From Streptomyces fructofermentans (lineage in GTDB: Bacteria; Actinomycetota; Actinomycetes; Streptomycetales; Streptomycetaceae), in the NCBI RefSeq assembly GCF_014651055.1, contig NZ_BMWD01000002.1, forward strand, positions 100,706 to 164,705: a DNA stretch of 64,000 bases. The letters run 5' to 3'. This document shows, piece after piece, positions 10,301-18,264 of the stretch (position 1 is the stretch's first letter; each line of letters opens with the position of its first letter). Under the pieces are notes generated by a model. The model was given only the letters and a program-made list of their open reading frames with translations. It was not told where the DNA came from and did not search any database. Made by a program: the position numbers and the translations under genes.

Positions 10301-11023
10301 CGCGACATCGCGGGGCGCGAACCTGACCCCCTCCAGCCGGTGTTCCCAGTGACCCGGATGCGGGACTTCCGCCTCACGCTCATCCATCCACCTGGCCGTC
10401 GCGCGCAGTTCGGCGCGGCACACCCGGAGTGGCTCGCCGCCCCCGGGCCGTCCTACGGCGAGGTCGTGGCCGGGTGGGTTGGCGCGGACGAGTTCCTCGG
10501 GAATGGTGACCGAGGCGTTGCGGCGGCGTTCCTGGAAGGAACTCGGCCCTGCGGGGGCTGGTTTGAGGGCACGGGTGACCAGGTCCGGCAGCCGGCTGAG
10601 GGCCTGGTCGTAGACGTCCATCCGGCGCCCGGCAACCATCGGCACCACGGGTCGAGGACCGCCGGTGGTTCCGGCCGGCGGCAGCTCGTAAGCCCTCAGC
10701 CTGTCGGAGACCGACCGGTAGGCGTCGAGCGCCTGCCGCCAGGCGCGCCGCCGCATCGGCCACAGGAGGTGCCGGGCGGCGGCGAGGGCCGTGCGCTGCC
10801 ACGGATGTTGTGCCAGCCCGGCGTGTTGCGCGAACGGATAACCGCCGAACAGCGCATAAACGTCCCCGGCATCCGACGTAGGGGAAAGCCGTTCGAGCAG
10901 CCGCAGCCCGAGCTCGACGCGGCACAACTCGACCGGGCCGAACCCGTCCGGGGCACCGGCCTCGGGCCACTCGTCCCTCAACTCCCCAGCTACTGCCTCG
11001 CACCAGGCTTTCTCGTCACGCAT
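7334..11023 (-). CDS. DinG-like helicase of the pPIWI-RE module
   Basis: Predicted 1,229-residue SF2 helicase. I chose the ATG at 11023 because AGGAGGG precedes it; the frame opens further upstream but that part overlaps the endonuclease gene. Walker A reads GMVGAGKSTF near residue 267 and the DEAD-type box FVDEADS near 479. Motif VI is WQVIGRLVRGG near the C-terminus. Between motifs I and II sit four cysteines (TACAVS, APCARL and CPLWADC) placed like the Fe-S cluster of XPD/DinG helicases. The region before motif I fits the accessory domain of the pPIWI-RE helicase. The start overlaps the stop of the endonuclease gene by eight bases, and pPIWI-RE follows 34 bases later. It probably unwinds DNA or R-loops for the PIWI protein; that role is inferred. 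Confidence 0.85.
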   Translation of the reverse strand: MRDEKAWCEAVAGELRDEWPEAGAPDGFGPVELCRVELGLRLLERLSPTSDAGDVYALFGGYPFAQHAGLAQHPWQRTALAAARHLLWPMRRRAWRQALDAYRSVSDRLRAYELPPAGTTGGPRPVVPMVAGRRMDVYDQALSRLPDLVTRALKPAPAGPSSFQERRRNASVTIPEELVRANPPGHDLAVGRPGGGEPLRVCRAELRATARWMDEREAEVPHPGHWEHRLEGVRFAPRDVAGTDYTEADEVELAGMVHLAGMVGAGKSTFMILVAVWAARREIPLRTTLVVGDVAEQLRLCGLFEALDIAVAPVLGTTTREQHVQRLHRRLSARGLDNLLDHDDSGFDLLSTACAVSGLRGVDGDPLEYRDAPCARLHPEPQRGPAEPESVVLEQWTPDRRNTAPRQAHAPDRLPGRPHGCPLWADCPRHAAARAQVDALIWVANPASLVQSQVPAHLNDERLRQLELACLRSDLIFVDEADSVQMALDRLFTPSGTLVRPDTDSWLDQLNRYKIEELSRRARLPLTDGQVAQWNRALGTVTLAVDPLCALLIKDEDLREWADPAYFSPWTLQQSLLDDLFRDVTRRHREGVQRQAEGDASAADDMVDDSAELYEGYDDVVHEPGSSPHLALSPARRLLEEAWDAFRDDPFGEGDAPDPLTGVLTDTADALLHHMAAGRTRDRVRELAGQLVDRVTEEVRAEQPASATPPPEPTKDWWDVLCLRLSFLLLLSTLHHRLERLTFLWPHVEAALRLDSQGRELARRVPLDYAPLVPEAPMGNILGYQYLPDGEERDDAGRRGGTLRFFRCAGVGRELLLNLNSLGADPATGRGGPHIVLMSGTSWAGESSRAHVRVPVSLVLKPTNASLAAVARTSFATRFLYDRDGRPMSLSGTPPRDRLAQAVAMARRLGEPGPGGTSVLGQEISRIPETTRRRALILVGSYREAAAVAEALHRFDAWRGKVSALIPDDEARGSDGPATAPGQRDETPTTLRRGDVARFADDQTAEVLVAPLLAVERGHNILNDEGKAAFGTALFLVRPHPRPDDLDLSVFAVNDWLSGMLRDQPRRDSLDGPHTLTELMEKVGSLDEAAGALRQQGRREWRRLLNRRYAYSSLPAWEKRAFAWDQLVTLWQVIGRLVRGGVPARVVFIDAAFSPRLARQLAPASTGQPSPGTDVPGTDGLLHALAGILDPYLTDRPDTAPPHPDPAARSLVRLLYQPFYNALRTMTHR

Positions 11024-12224
11024 CTGTGCCCTCCTGGCTGTCGGCGTGGGTGCCACGGCGCGACTCGGCCAGCCGCTGCCGGGCAGCCCGGAGCAATTCG
11101 TCGTCTGTGAGCAGGCGTACGGCAGCGGCCGCCGCGGGCCGGGCTCGCTGAAACGCCTGCTGATACCCGGGGCGCTCGCGCACTCGGTAGACAGGCACCA
11201 CATAGAACGCCTCGTCGTACGAAGGCTCGGGCCGCACGGGGCGGGCGGCCCGGCCGAGGAAGGCCGGATGAGCCCAGTCCTTGACGTCGACGGCCCAGCG
11301 GTGGCCGTCAGGGAAGACCACCAGCACGTCGTAGGCGTCGAAACCAGGCCACATGGTGACGTCGAGGCCCAGACTGGTGAGCCGGTCCTCCAGTTCCACC
11401 TCGGCCAGTCCGGGCCCGGTGACGTGTCGGCGCAGCGGGCGCTCCAGCTGATACACAGTGCCGGCGTGAGCCGCTTCGATCAGACGGCCGACCGGCGGGT
11501 CTCCCTGCCGTCGGCAGCGATCCCGCTCGCACCACCACTCTCCGCCCGCAACCGGCGTCAGCAGTGTTCCGCAGCGGCCACACACCGCGTAGCAACCGTG
11601 CCGACTCCAGGAAAGAGGGACTTCCGGATAGATCAGATCGATGAGCTCCCAGACCGGCTCCAGCGTGAAGTCACCGTGCAGGGCGAAGAGTTCGTGGGCC
11701 GTCAGCACCGGCCGCCGCACCAGCAGGCTGCGGAACTCGGTGTACGCGTCCTGCTCTCCGTGGCTACGGCAGCGGTCCAGAGCGGTCCGCATCACCTGCT
11801 GGTCGCGATGCCGCACGGCCGGGTCGGGCGCCGAACGTTCCCATTCGCTCCACTCATGGCACAACTGGGTGGGGCGGTGCGAGTACGGGTCGAGCAGAAC
11901 GTCGTCCGGGCCGACGGCGTCCGACGGCAGCGACAGCGGCCAGTCCTCCAACGGGATGTCGGCACACCGCTGGACGAATTCGGCCAGTGAGGCGGGAGGC
12001 CGGAGCCCGCCGCGCAGCCAGGCGACGACCGCCCGGTCCAGGGCGAGCTGGACGACGGGAGGATACGGAAGACGGAAGGCGTCCAGCCCAGTGGTGTGGT
12101 CCAGGACGCACAAGGCCCTGGCCACGGTGGCTAGCAGCGGCACGCCGTCATGGGCGGCCCAGGCATCGAGCGATTCGGCGGACGAATCGAAGGTGGCAAG
12201 GGGACTCGTGGGCACGGTTTCCAC
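11016..12224 (-). CDS. Restriction-endonuclease-fold protein of the pPIWI-RE module
   Basis: Up to 402 residues from GTG 12224; the GTG at 12215, with GGAG eight bases before it, is equally plausible. The C-terminal third carries a PD-(D/E)XK core: a Glu-rich helix (AEVELEDRL), FDAYDVLV supplying the Asp and AVDVKDW supplying the D-x-K. Just before it is a zinc-ribbon-like cysteine set, CGRCG and WWCERDRC. The N-terminal 200 residues correspond in position to the helical domain found in pPIWI-RE-associated nucleases. It lies between the RecB-like gene (48 bases away) and the DinG-like helicase (overlapping), the expected place for the nuclease of the three-gene pPIWI-RE operon. It probably cuts target DNA; no specificity can be inferred. 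Confidence 0.8.
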   Translation of the reverse strand: METVPTSPLATFDSSAESLDAWAAHDGVPLLATVARALCVLDHTTGLDAFRLPYPPVVQLALDRAVVAWLRGGLRPPASLAEFVQRCADIPLEDWPLSLPSDAVGPDDVLLDPYSHRPTQLCHEWSEWERSAPDPAVRHRDQQVMRTALDRCRSHGEQDAYTEFRSLLVRRPVLTAHELFALHGDFTLEPVWELIDLIYPEVPLSWSRHGCYAVCGRCGTLLTPVAGGEWWCERDRCRRQGDPPVGRLIEAAHAGTVYQLERPLRRHVTGPGLAEVELEDRLTSLGLDVTMWPGFDAYDVLVVFPDGHRWAVDVKDWAHPAFLGRAARPVRPEPSYDEAFYVVPVYRVRERPGYQQAFQRARPAAAAAVRLLTDDELLRAARQRLAESRRGTHADSQEGTDA

Positions 12225-12271
12225 TCCAGGTGGTGCGATGAGCGACGTGGAGGAGACAGCAGGAACTTCCC

Positions 12272-13858
12272 TCAGCCGGCGGCAGCCACGCGCTCTTTAC
12301 CGGTGGCACACCAGGGCAGTGCCTCGCAGCCGATGCAGTCGTAGCCGGGCCGGGGCACCGCGTCGTAGCGGGTCTCGGCGGACCAGGGCACGGTGTACGA
12401 GGCAAGGACGGTACGGGCGTGGTCGATCGTGGCCTCGTCGCCCGGATCGAACTCCTCAAGGGACACCCCGTCCGGTCGCAGGATCTCCAGTTCCACGCGG
12501 GACCGTCGCGAATCGCCGCCGAGTACGCCGGCCGCTAGCAGCAGTACGGCGAGGGCGAGTTGTGGATGCTTCTCCAGCAGAACAGACCGGCTGCCCGGTG
12601 GAAACGCAGTGGTCTTGGTCTCGCGAACGACGACGCCGCCGCGTTCCTCGTAAATCAGATCGCACGAGGCGATGACCATGACGTCGGACTGCGGGTCGTG
12701 GGCCGTCACTCGATGCTGCGGGCGGAACCGCGTCGCCGCCGGATTGTCGAGCGGGCACCGGGCCTGGTGGGCCCGGAGCATACCGAGGGCGGGGGCCAGC
12801 TCGCCGTCCGTGAGGCCGGGCAGGTCTGCGGGTAGAGGCACTTCGCGGCACGGCGGGGCGTCCGCCGAGGCGTGCCGGACGTTGAGCCAGCTGTCGACGG
12901 CCCGGCCTCTGCGCACAGCCTCGTTCTCCTGACCCGGGTTCGGCAGCTTGAGTACGCGGGTCAGGTGGTAGCGGGCGGGACAGTCGTGGTGTGCTCTCAG
13001 GTCGCTGACCGATACCGTGCGCCGCTTGCGAGGCCGCGTGGGGGGTGGGAGCACGAGGAGAGCGGGCACCCGCGGTACGACGGAGCACTGGGGTAACACC
13101 TTGCAACCCGCGCAGTGGGGGCCGGCGATGCGTTCGCGGCCGTCGAGGACACGGCCGAGCCGGGGCACGACGTGCTGCTCGTGCAAGTCCATGATCTCTT
13201 CAGCGGTCCAGTCCGCGAAGACGTCGGTCTCCGTTGTGCGCAGAAGACGGACCCGGCCCTCGGTGAGACCAGCGGAGTAGACCCGGACGCGTTCTGGCCG
13301 CGGCGGTGGCACCGGGTGTCTGAGGGCTGGGCAGTGGTGCTCGAAGGAAGGAATGCGGGCCGGAGTCCCGTAATACAGGACAGAGGCGACAGCTGCGAGT
13401 TCAGGCAGCGGGAGACGCTCCTTGGCACTTCCTTTGGCGGGAATCACGAGTTCACGCAGCGTTGCGTCGTCCGAGACGTACTGCCTCCCCCAGACAGTGC
13501 GCTCGTAGGCGGTGATGCCACGCTCGTCGGGTTCCTCAGGCGTGCGGAACGCGATCCATGCGTCCGGGGCACGGAACGTGCGGGGGAGGCCGGCGCCGTT
13601 GCGGCTTTCCTGGTCTCTGCGCCAGGCACCAAGGTAACGCTCGGCGGCCGCCACCGACCAGGTCACGTGCTGCGGCAGGCACCGGGACCGGGTCCGGCGA
13701 CATCGTTCCAGGGCTTCTTCAATGCTCTGCGCCGCGCCGGACTCCAGTTGGTCGAGCAGTTCCTGCACGAGCGCGAACGGGAACTCCTCGCGTGGAGTCT
13801 TGGACGAAACCCGTTCCGCAGCGAACACGTCGCGGCGAACACTGAGAGCACGGTTCAT
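12272..13858 (-). CDS. Cas4/RecB-like PD-(D/E)XK nuclease with duplicated cysteine clusters
   Basis: Protein of 528 residues from the ATG at 13858, chosen because GAGGAG lies 12 bases upstream; a GTG at 13993 would add 45 residues but lacks a ribosome site. The C-terminal half is a RecB/Cas4-type nuclease: HHDCPARYHL near residue 291, Asp400 in CDLIYEE, E413-x-K415 in RETKTT, and C508, C511 and C517 in CIGCEALPWC, which with the early Cys would hold a 4Fe-4S cluster. The N-terminal half ends near residue 250 in a matching CAGCKVLPQC and shares flanking patterns, suggesting an internal duplication with a degenerate first copy. It heads the minus-strand operon leading into the pPIWI-RE module. 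That module is usually described with three genes, so this is a candidate accessory nuclease. Confidence 0.7.
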   Translation of the reverse strand: MNRALSVRRDVFAAERVSSKTPREEFPFALVQELLDQLESGAAQSIEEALERCRRTRSRCLPQHVTWSVAAAERYLGAWRRDQESRNGAGLPRTFRAPDAWIAFRTPEEPDERGITAYERTVWGRQYVSDDATLRELVIPAKGSAKERLPLPELAAVASVLYYGTPARIPSFEHHCPALRHPVPPPRPERVRVYSAGLTEGRVRLLRTTETDVFADWTAEEIMDLHEQHVVPRLGRVLDGRERIAGPHCAGCKVLPQCSVVPRVPALLVLPPPTRPRKRRTVSVSDLRAHHDCPARYHLTRVLKLPNPGQENEAVRRGRAVDSWLNVRHASADAPPCREVPLPADLPGLTDGELAPALGMLRAHQARCPLDNPAATRFRPQHRVTAHDPQSDVMVIASCDLIYEERGGVVVRETKTTAFPPGSRSVLLEKHPQLALAVLLLAAGVLGGDSRRSRVELEILRPDGVSLEEFDPGDEATIDHARTVLASYTVPWSAETRYDAVPRPGYDCIGCEALPWCATGKERVAAAG

Positions 13859-14078
13859 CGGACAACCGGGCTCCTCGTCGCGCAGATGACGGACCGGGAT
13901 GCGGGCCAGACACCCGACGCCGACCGTACCGGGGGGATTGGCCCAGGGCTGCACGGTGCGGACTCCTTGCGGTCTCGACGGTGAGGGCATCACCGTGACA
14001 GAGGCGTGTGAACAAAGTCAAGGCACGCAAGAATCTGCTGTAGCTTGATGTCTGACGGTTCGCCAGGAGAGGCAGGGA

Positions 14079-15629
14079 GTGTGCGTGGTGGAGCCATGGC
14101 CGGCGGGGAGGAAGCTCGCGGGCAGATTCAGCCGCGCCGGCGAAGGCGCCTGGGGTGGCATGGGGGTCGTCTACCGGGCGACCGACGAAAGGCGTCCCGG
14201 GCAGGTGGTCGCGGTGAAGTTCCTGTGGCCTCGAGATCCGGACGCCGCCCTGCGCGGGTACCGGACTCCCACCCCACAAGAGCTACAACGTTTCGACCGC
14301 GAGTGCGAGATGCACCGACGCTTCGGTGGCCGGGGTGTGCCAGCCTTCGTCCACGCGGATCTCTCTCCGCCACGGCCGTACCTCGTCACCGAGTACGTCG
14401 ACGGCGATGACCTGCATGCTTTTCTCATCAGGAACAGACCCACCCTGTCGGCCGCGGCGTGTGCGATCGTCCCGCTGTTGGAAGTGCTCGGGCGGGTGCA
14501 CGGCGCGGGCGTGGTGCACCGGGACGTCAAGCCAGCCAACATCCTGCTGGCCCGACGCGACGGGGTCCTATACCTCACCGACTTCGGCATCGCCCTGCCG
14601 AAAGATCCGGCGGCCACCCGGTACACCAACGGCCGGACGCCCGGCACGATCGGCTACATGGCCCCGGAGATCCACCGAGGCGAACGCAACCCGGGCCCGG
14701 AGGCCGACCTCTACAGTGTCGCCTGCATCGCGTTCCAGATGGTGACCGGACGGCTGGTCTTCGAGGCCGGCCACTCCGACTACGACTTGGCCCGCCTGCA
14801 CTGCGAGGAGCGGCCGCCGCTGCTCAGCGACGACGTTCCCGGCCTGCCGTCCGAGATTGTGGACATCACGGACCGTATGCTCGCCAAGTCGCCCGCCGAT
14901 CGGCCGCCTCTGCAACTGGCGCTCGAGATCTGGCGGCCCCTGCTGCCCTCGCCGGGCGACCCCGCTCCACGCCCCGCCCTCGACCCGGACCCGACGCTGC
15001 CCCATCGCGCCCCGGAGACCGCTGCGGCCCCGCTCCCGGAATCACCGCCCACGGGTCCGCGCCGCCCTCGGGTGCATCGCCGACCCGTCGGCGGTCCCAC
15101 CCGGTCCGCGCTCCGGAATCTGTGCGCCGAGGCCGAGATCGAAATCGAACGCGGCGAACCGGGCAAGGCCGTCGATGAGCTGACCGCCATACTGGTGCGC
15201 GCCGAGCAGTGCCTTCCTGGGGCAGTCCGCGAGGTGCAGGGTGCGCGCCTCGTCGTGGCGCGTGCTCAGCTGCTGCGCGGGGAGACCGCCTCCGCAGGCC
15301 GCACCTGCCGGGATGTCGCCAGGCGGCTCGCGGACGCGTCGGCCGGCACGGATACCGGTGAACTGCGGGCACGGGCACGGCTCGGCGCGATTCAGGTGAT
15401 GACCGCGGAAAGGAGCCCGGTCCAGGCAGTGGCCGACACCTGGCTGACGCTGGCCGAGGAACTCGCGTCCTGGCCCGGGCCGGGACCATCCCGCCAGACC
15501 GTGGAATTCTGCCGAGAAGTGGGACTCGAAGTGAAGGAACAAGTTCTCGACGCGAGACAGGACGAAGTGTCCCCGGCGCTCCCCGAGGCAATCCGCAAGC
15601 TGCTGGATCGCCTGCCAGGGCCAGCTTGA
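14079..15629 (+). CDS. Serine/threonine protein kinase with C-terminal helical region
   Basis: Hanks-type kinase of 516 residues from a GTG behind AGGAG. The glycine loop GEGAWGGMGVVYRA (21-34), the VAVK lysine K47, E75, the catalytic loop HRDVKPAN (147-154), DFG (168-170) and GYMAPE are all present, so it should be active. A Pro-rich linker follows near residues 285-345. The last 170 residues are Ala/Glu/Leu-rich helices that look like tetratricopeptide-type repeats; no transmembrane segment is visible, so it is probably cytosolic. It is divergent from the RecB-like/pPIWI-RE operon, with about 220 bases between starts, and convergent with the methylase gene. Such context suggests a signalling or licensing part in defence, but the target is unknown. 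Confidence 0.8.
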   Translation: MCVVEPWPAGRKLAGRFSRAGEGAWGGMGVVYRATDERRPGQVVAVKFLWPRDPDAALRGYRTPTPQELQRFDRECEMHRRFGGRGVPAFVHADLSPPRPYLVTEYVDGDDLHAFLIRNRPTLSAAACAIVPLLEVLGRVHGAGVVHRDVKPANILLARRDGVLYLTDFGIALPKDPAATRYTNGRTPGTIGYMAPEIHRGERNPGPEADLYSVACIAFQMVTGRLVFEAGHSDYDLARLHCEERPPLLSDDVPGLPSEIVDITDRMLAKSPADRPPLQLALEIWRPLLPSPGDPAPRPALDPDPTLPHRAPETAAAPLPESPPTGPRRPRVHRRPVGGPTRSALRNLCAEAEIEIERGEPGKAVDELTAILVRAEQCLPGAVREVQGARLVVARAQLLRGETASAGRTCRDVARRLADASAGTDTGELRARARLGAIQVMTAERSPVQAVADTWLTLAEELASWPGPGPSRQTVEFCREVGLEVKEQVLDARQDEVSPALPEAIRKLLDRLPGPA

Positions 15630-15647
15630 CAAGCTCCGCGGAAACTG

Positions 15648-15669
15648 GGGCCCGGCCTCTGCCGGGCCC
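15648..15669. terminator. Hairpin between convergent kinase and methylase genes
   Basis: A perfect 9-bp inverted repeat (GGGCCCGGC, loop CTCT, GCCGGGCCC) lies between the two convergent stop codons. There is no U-tract, as is common for Streptomyces terminators. It could serve both strands. Confidence 0.6.
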
Positions 15670-15681
15670 GGGCCCCGCCCC

Positions 15682-17685
15682 TCACTCCCCCGTCAGCCTG
15701 CCCTGGGCCAGCAGCCCCGACAACGTGGCGGAGAGCGAATCACCGTGCCTGCCCAGGTCGGCCACCGACTCCTGGAACCGGACGAGTCGGCGGTGGACCT
15801 CCCCGATCCGCCGCTGCTGCGTCGCCGGCGCGCGCAGGACGCGCAGTCGGCGTACGTCGACCCGGGAGGAAGAGGAGGCACGCGTCCCTGCCCGCTGGTC
15901 GTTGCCTGGCGCACTCAGACACGCGGCGAGGAAGAACGGATCGAGCACAGCAGGGTCGGTCCGCAGCCGGACGGTGTGGGCACCGAGCAGTCGCGGTCCA
16001 GCCGTCTCGACCCAAACGTCGAATCCGCCGGCCGCGGTCACGACCACTACATCGCCGAAGGACGTCAGAACCCCCTGTCCTTCAGCCTCCAACTCGGCGG
16101 CGTGCGCCGCGGCAACCCAGGGTTCCTCACCCCGTACGGCCCAGGGGGTGACGACGCGCAGAGCATCCTCGGCCGGCGCTCCCTGCTGGATCAAATCGTC
16201 GGCGACAACCTTGCCGGGCGTCACGTCCAGAACACCGGAACGCTCCAAATCACCCACGAAGGTATAGCCGAAGTCGTCCGGCACTGCGGCACTCGCCTCG
16301 TGTTCGCGAACGGCCTTGGCCGCATCGTCCATGTCCATCAGCGCCTTGTCCCAGCCGGTCCAGGCGCGCCGCAGTTCCACCGGCCCCACCGGTCGCTCGG
16401 TCACGGTACGGCGAGAGGGCGTCAGGTCGGTCTCGTCGTCGAGCAGTTCAGCGGTCGGCACCCGTGTGACGCCATGTAGGTCACTGCCACGCAGGGCCGC
16501 CAGGGTGCGCTGACGCAGACTGTCCCAGTCGACGGCCGTGCCGCGACCGGTGAGCGCGGTCGTCCGGCAGTCCGCAGCGTCGACGAAGGTCACGTCGTCC
16601 GCGGAGTGTTCACGGGGTGTCGCCAGCAGCCACAGGTGCAACCCCACCCCATGCGGCGGCGCGCTCCCGGGTGGCAGCGCGACTACGGCTCGCACGGCCC
16701 CGGTGCGCACCAACCCCGCCCGGATTCGCCGTCCGGCCCGGCGCGAAGCGACACCCGGCGGCAGTACCAGCACTGCGACTCCCCCGGGTTCCAGCACGGA
16801 CAGGCAGTGCTGCACCCACGCCAGCTCAGGCTCGGTCCGTGGTGGCGTGCCGTACGTCCAGCGAGGATCGGTCGCCAGTTCGTCGTGTCCCCAGGAACGT
16901 TCGTTGGTCGGTGGATAGCTCAGAACCACATCGGCACGGGAGGCGTGCCGCAGGGGGGCATCAAGCAGTGTGTCCCCAGACTGCACCTGTCGCTCACAGC
17001 CAGGCAACTCCAGAGCCAGCCTGGCTCGGGCCAGGCGAGCGAGTGCGGCATCGTTGTCGACACCTGCCAGCACAGGCGGAGGAACCTGCCCCGACCACCG
17101 CCGACCGGACGCAGCCAGCAGCGAACCCATTCCGCACGCAGGGTCCAGCACCCGACGCACCGGCGCACTGCCCTCACGTAGTTCGTCCGCCAGGGCCACC
17201 ACGGTGTCGGCCAGTTGCCGGGGACTGACGATCAACTGGCGTACGTGGACAGCATGCCAACGATCCAGCAGCACGGCGAAGGCTTCCCTCGGCGACTGAC
17301 GAAGAGCCAGCCTCACGACCTCGTCCGCCAGCCCCCGGTCGGCAGCACCGAGTTCCGAGGATCCACGCGGCGGGTTCATCGCCGGGATCGCCAGGCGCTC
17401 CCCCGCCGAGGCTAGTAGATGGGCCATCCCGTCCCGGTCGCCGAGGTCCTCGATCCGCGGCCAGAGACGGTCCCAGCCACTGGAGGACTCGTCGATCTTG
17501 CCGTGCCTTAGAAGCCAGGACTCCGCATCCGCCAGGGAGAACAAAGGGCTGGCATCCGTGCCGCCGACCGGTTCCGGGAAGTCGCTGTGCCGCCGCCTCC
17601 AGTTGCTCACGGCGGCACGACCGACTCCGGCAAGCCGCGCGATCCCTGCAAGGCTGAGCGTGACCGGTTCATCGTGCTGCTCCAT
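15682..17685 (-). CDS. HTH/N6-adenine DNA methylase fused to a specificity-like domain, altered motif IV
   Basis: Protein of 667 residues from the ATG at 17685 (GAGAG upstream); a further 20 in-frame codons upstream look non-coding. Order: an N-terminal helix-turn-helix (IARLAGVGRAAVSNWRRR), a type I HsdM-like methylase core with SAM motif DPACGMGSLL, and a C-terminal segment like a type I specificity half (VRRLRVLRAP, then a coiled helix ending at the C-terminus). The catalytic motif IV, normally NPPF or NPPY, reads YPPT in VVLSYPPTNERSW, so the Asn that contacts the target adenine is missing. The protein may therefore bind DNA and SAM without methylating, or may use altered chemistry. It is convergent with the kinase gene and has no adjacent restriction subunit apart from the pPIWI-RE nucleases. 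Confidence 0.75.
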   Translation of the reverse strand: MEQHDEPVTLSLAGIARLAGVGRAAVSNWRRRHSDFPEPVGGTDASPLFSLADAESWLLRHGKIDESSSGWDRLWPRIEDLGDRDGMAHLLASAGERLAIPAMNPPRGSSELGAADRGLADEVVRLALRQSPREAFAVLLDRWHAVHVRQLIVSPRQLADTVVALADELREGSAPVRRVLDPACGMGSLLAASGRRWSGQVPPPVLAGVDNDAALARLARARLALELPGCERQVQSGDTLLDAPLRHASRADVVLSYPPTNERSWGHDELATDPRWTYGTPPRTEPELAWVQHCLSVLEPGGVAVLVLPPGVASRRAGRRIRAGLVRTGAVRAVVALPPGSAPPHGVGLHLWLLATPREHSADDVTFVDAADCRTTALTGRGTAVDWDSLRQRTLAALRGSDLHGVTRVPTAELLDDETDLTPSRRTVTERPVGPVELRRAWTGWDKALMDMDDAAKAVREHEASAAVPDDFGYTFVGDLERSGVLDVTPGKVVADDLIQQGAPAEDALRVVTPWAVRGEEPWVAAAHAAELEAEGQGVLTSFGDVVVVTAAGGFDVWVETAGPRLLGAHTVRLRTDPAVLDPFFLAACLSAPGNDQRAGTRASSSSRVDVRRLRVLRAPATQQRRIGEVHRRLVRFQESVADLGRHGDSLSATLSGLLAQGRLTGE

Positions 17686-18171
17686 GGTCTCTCGTTTCAG
17701 GGATGGTCCAGCTGGATATGGCGGGCAACGACGCACCTGAGGCACGGTGCAGCCGACGAGCGAAGCCTACGCGTTGACTCTGTCAATGCACTAAGACCCA
17801 GGGTGCACGAGAGCCGTGCCCTGCAGCGAGCCACACGCACCGCTGTCATTCTCGACGCCGGCCCGCTCCTAAGCAGATGCCACAGTGGAAGGGCAGATGT
17901 CTGGATTCAGTGGACGCTCCGCCTGGACAGCTCAAGCGTGGATCCCCGGCTACTCCGCCACCAAGCTGGTCGTGGCCTGGCGCTCGGGAGACTCACGAAC
18001 CCTCGTGCGGTTCGTTCCGGCCGCACATACGTTGACCGTACCGAAGTCATGACCAGGTTCCCGGTTTCGACTGGATGAACTGGGCCCGCCAGCAGCACCC
18101 GCTGGCCGACCCTGTAGTCGAGGCCACCGGGGACAGCTTCGCCTCTATCACCGTCACGGTCTTCGAGAACA
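17686..18171. other. Intergenic stretch, no gene seen
   Basis: Between the methylase start and the methyltransferase remnant I see no reading frame with a ribosome site and convincing codon use. The first bases should hold the methylase promoter. Confidence 0.4.
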
Positions 18172-18264
18172 TCATCGCGGTCCCTTACCCGCCCGCTCGA
18201 AAATCGCCACGCACTCCACATGATGCGTCACCGGCAGCAGGTCGGCGAACTGCTCATGCGCGCG
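18172..18264 (-). pseudogene. 3'-end remnant of a TrmA/RumA-type RNA methyltransferase gene
   Basis: Read on the minus strand this encodes the C-terminal tail HEQFADLLPVTHHVECVAIF and ends in a stop at 18172-18174. The THHVECVAI block is the standard C-terminus of class I SAM-dependent (uracil) RNA methyltransferases. The rest of that gene is absent: the remnant abuts the stop codon of the 380-residue hypothetical gene. Two more copies of the same tail occur at about 19.92 and 22.62 kb, so this looks like an element junction or attachment-site scar. Confidence 0.65.

Noticed and set aside
17907..18221. Minus-strand frame of 104 codons after the methylase gene
   Set aside because: It overlaps the methyltransferase remnant out of frame and has no ribosome site or recognisable domain.
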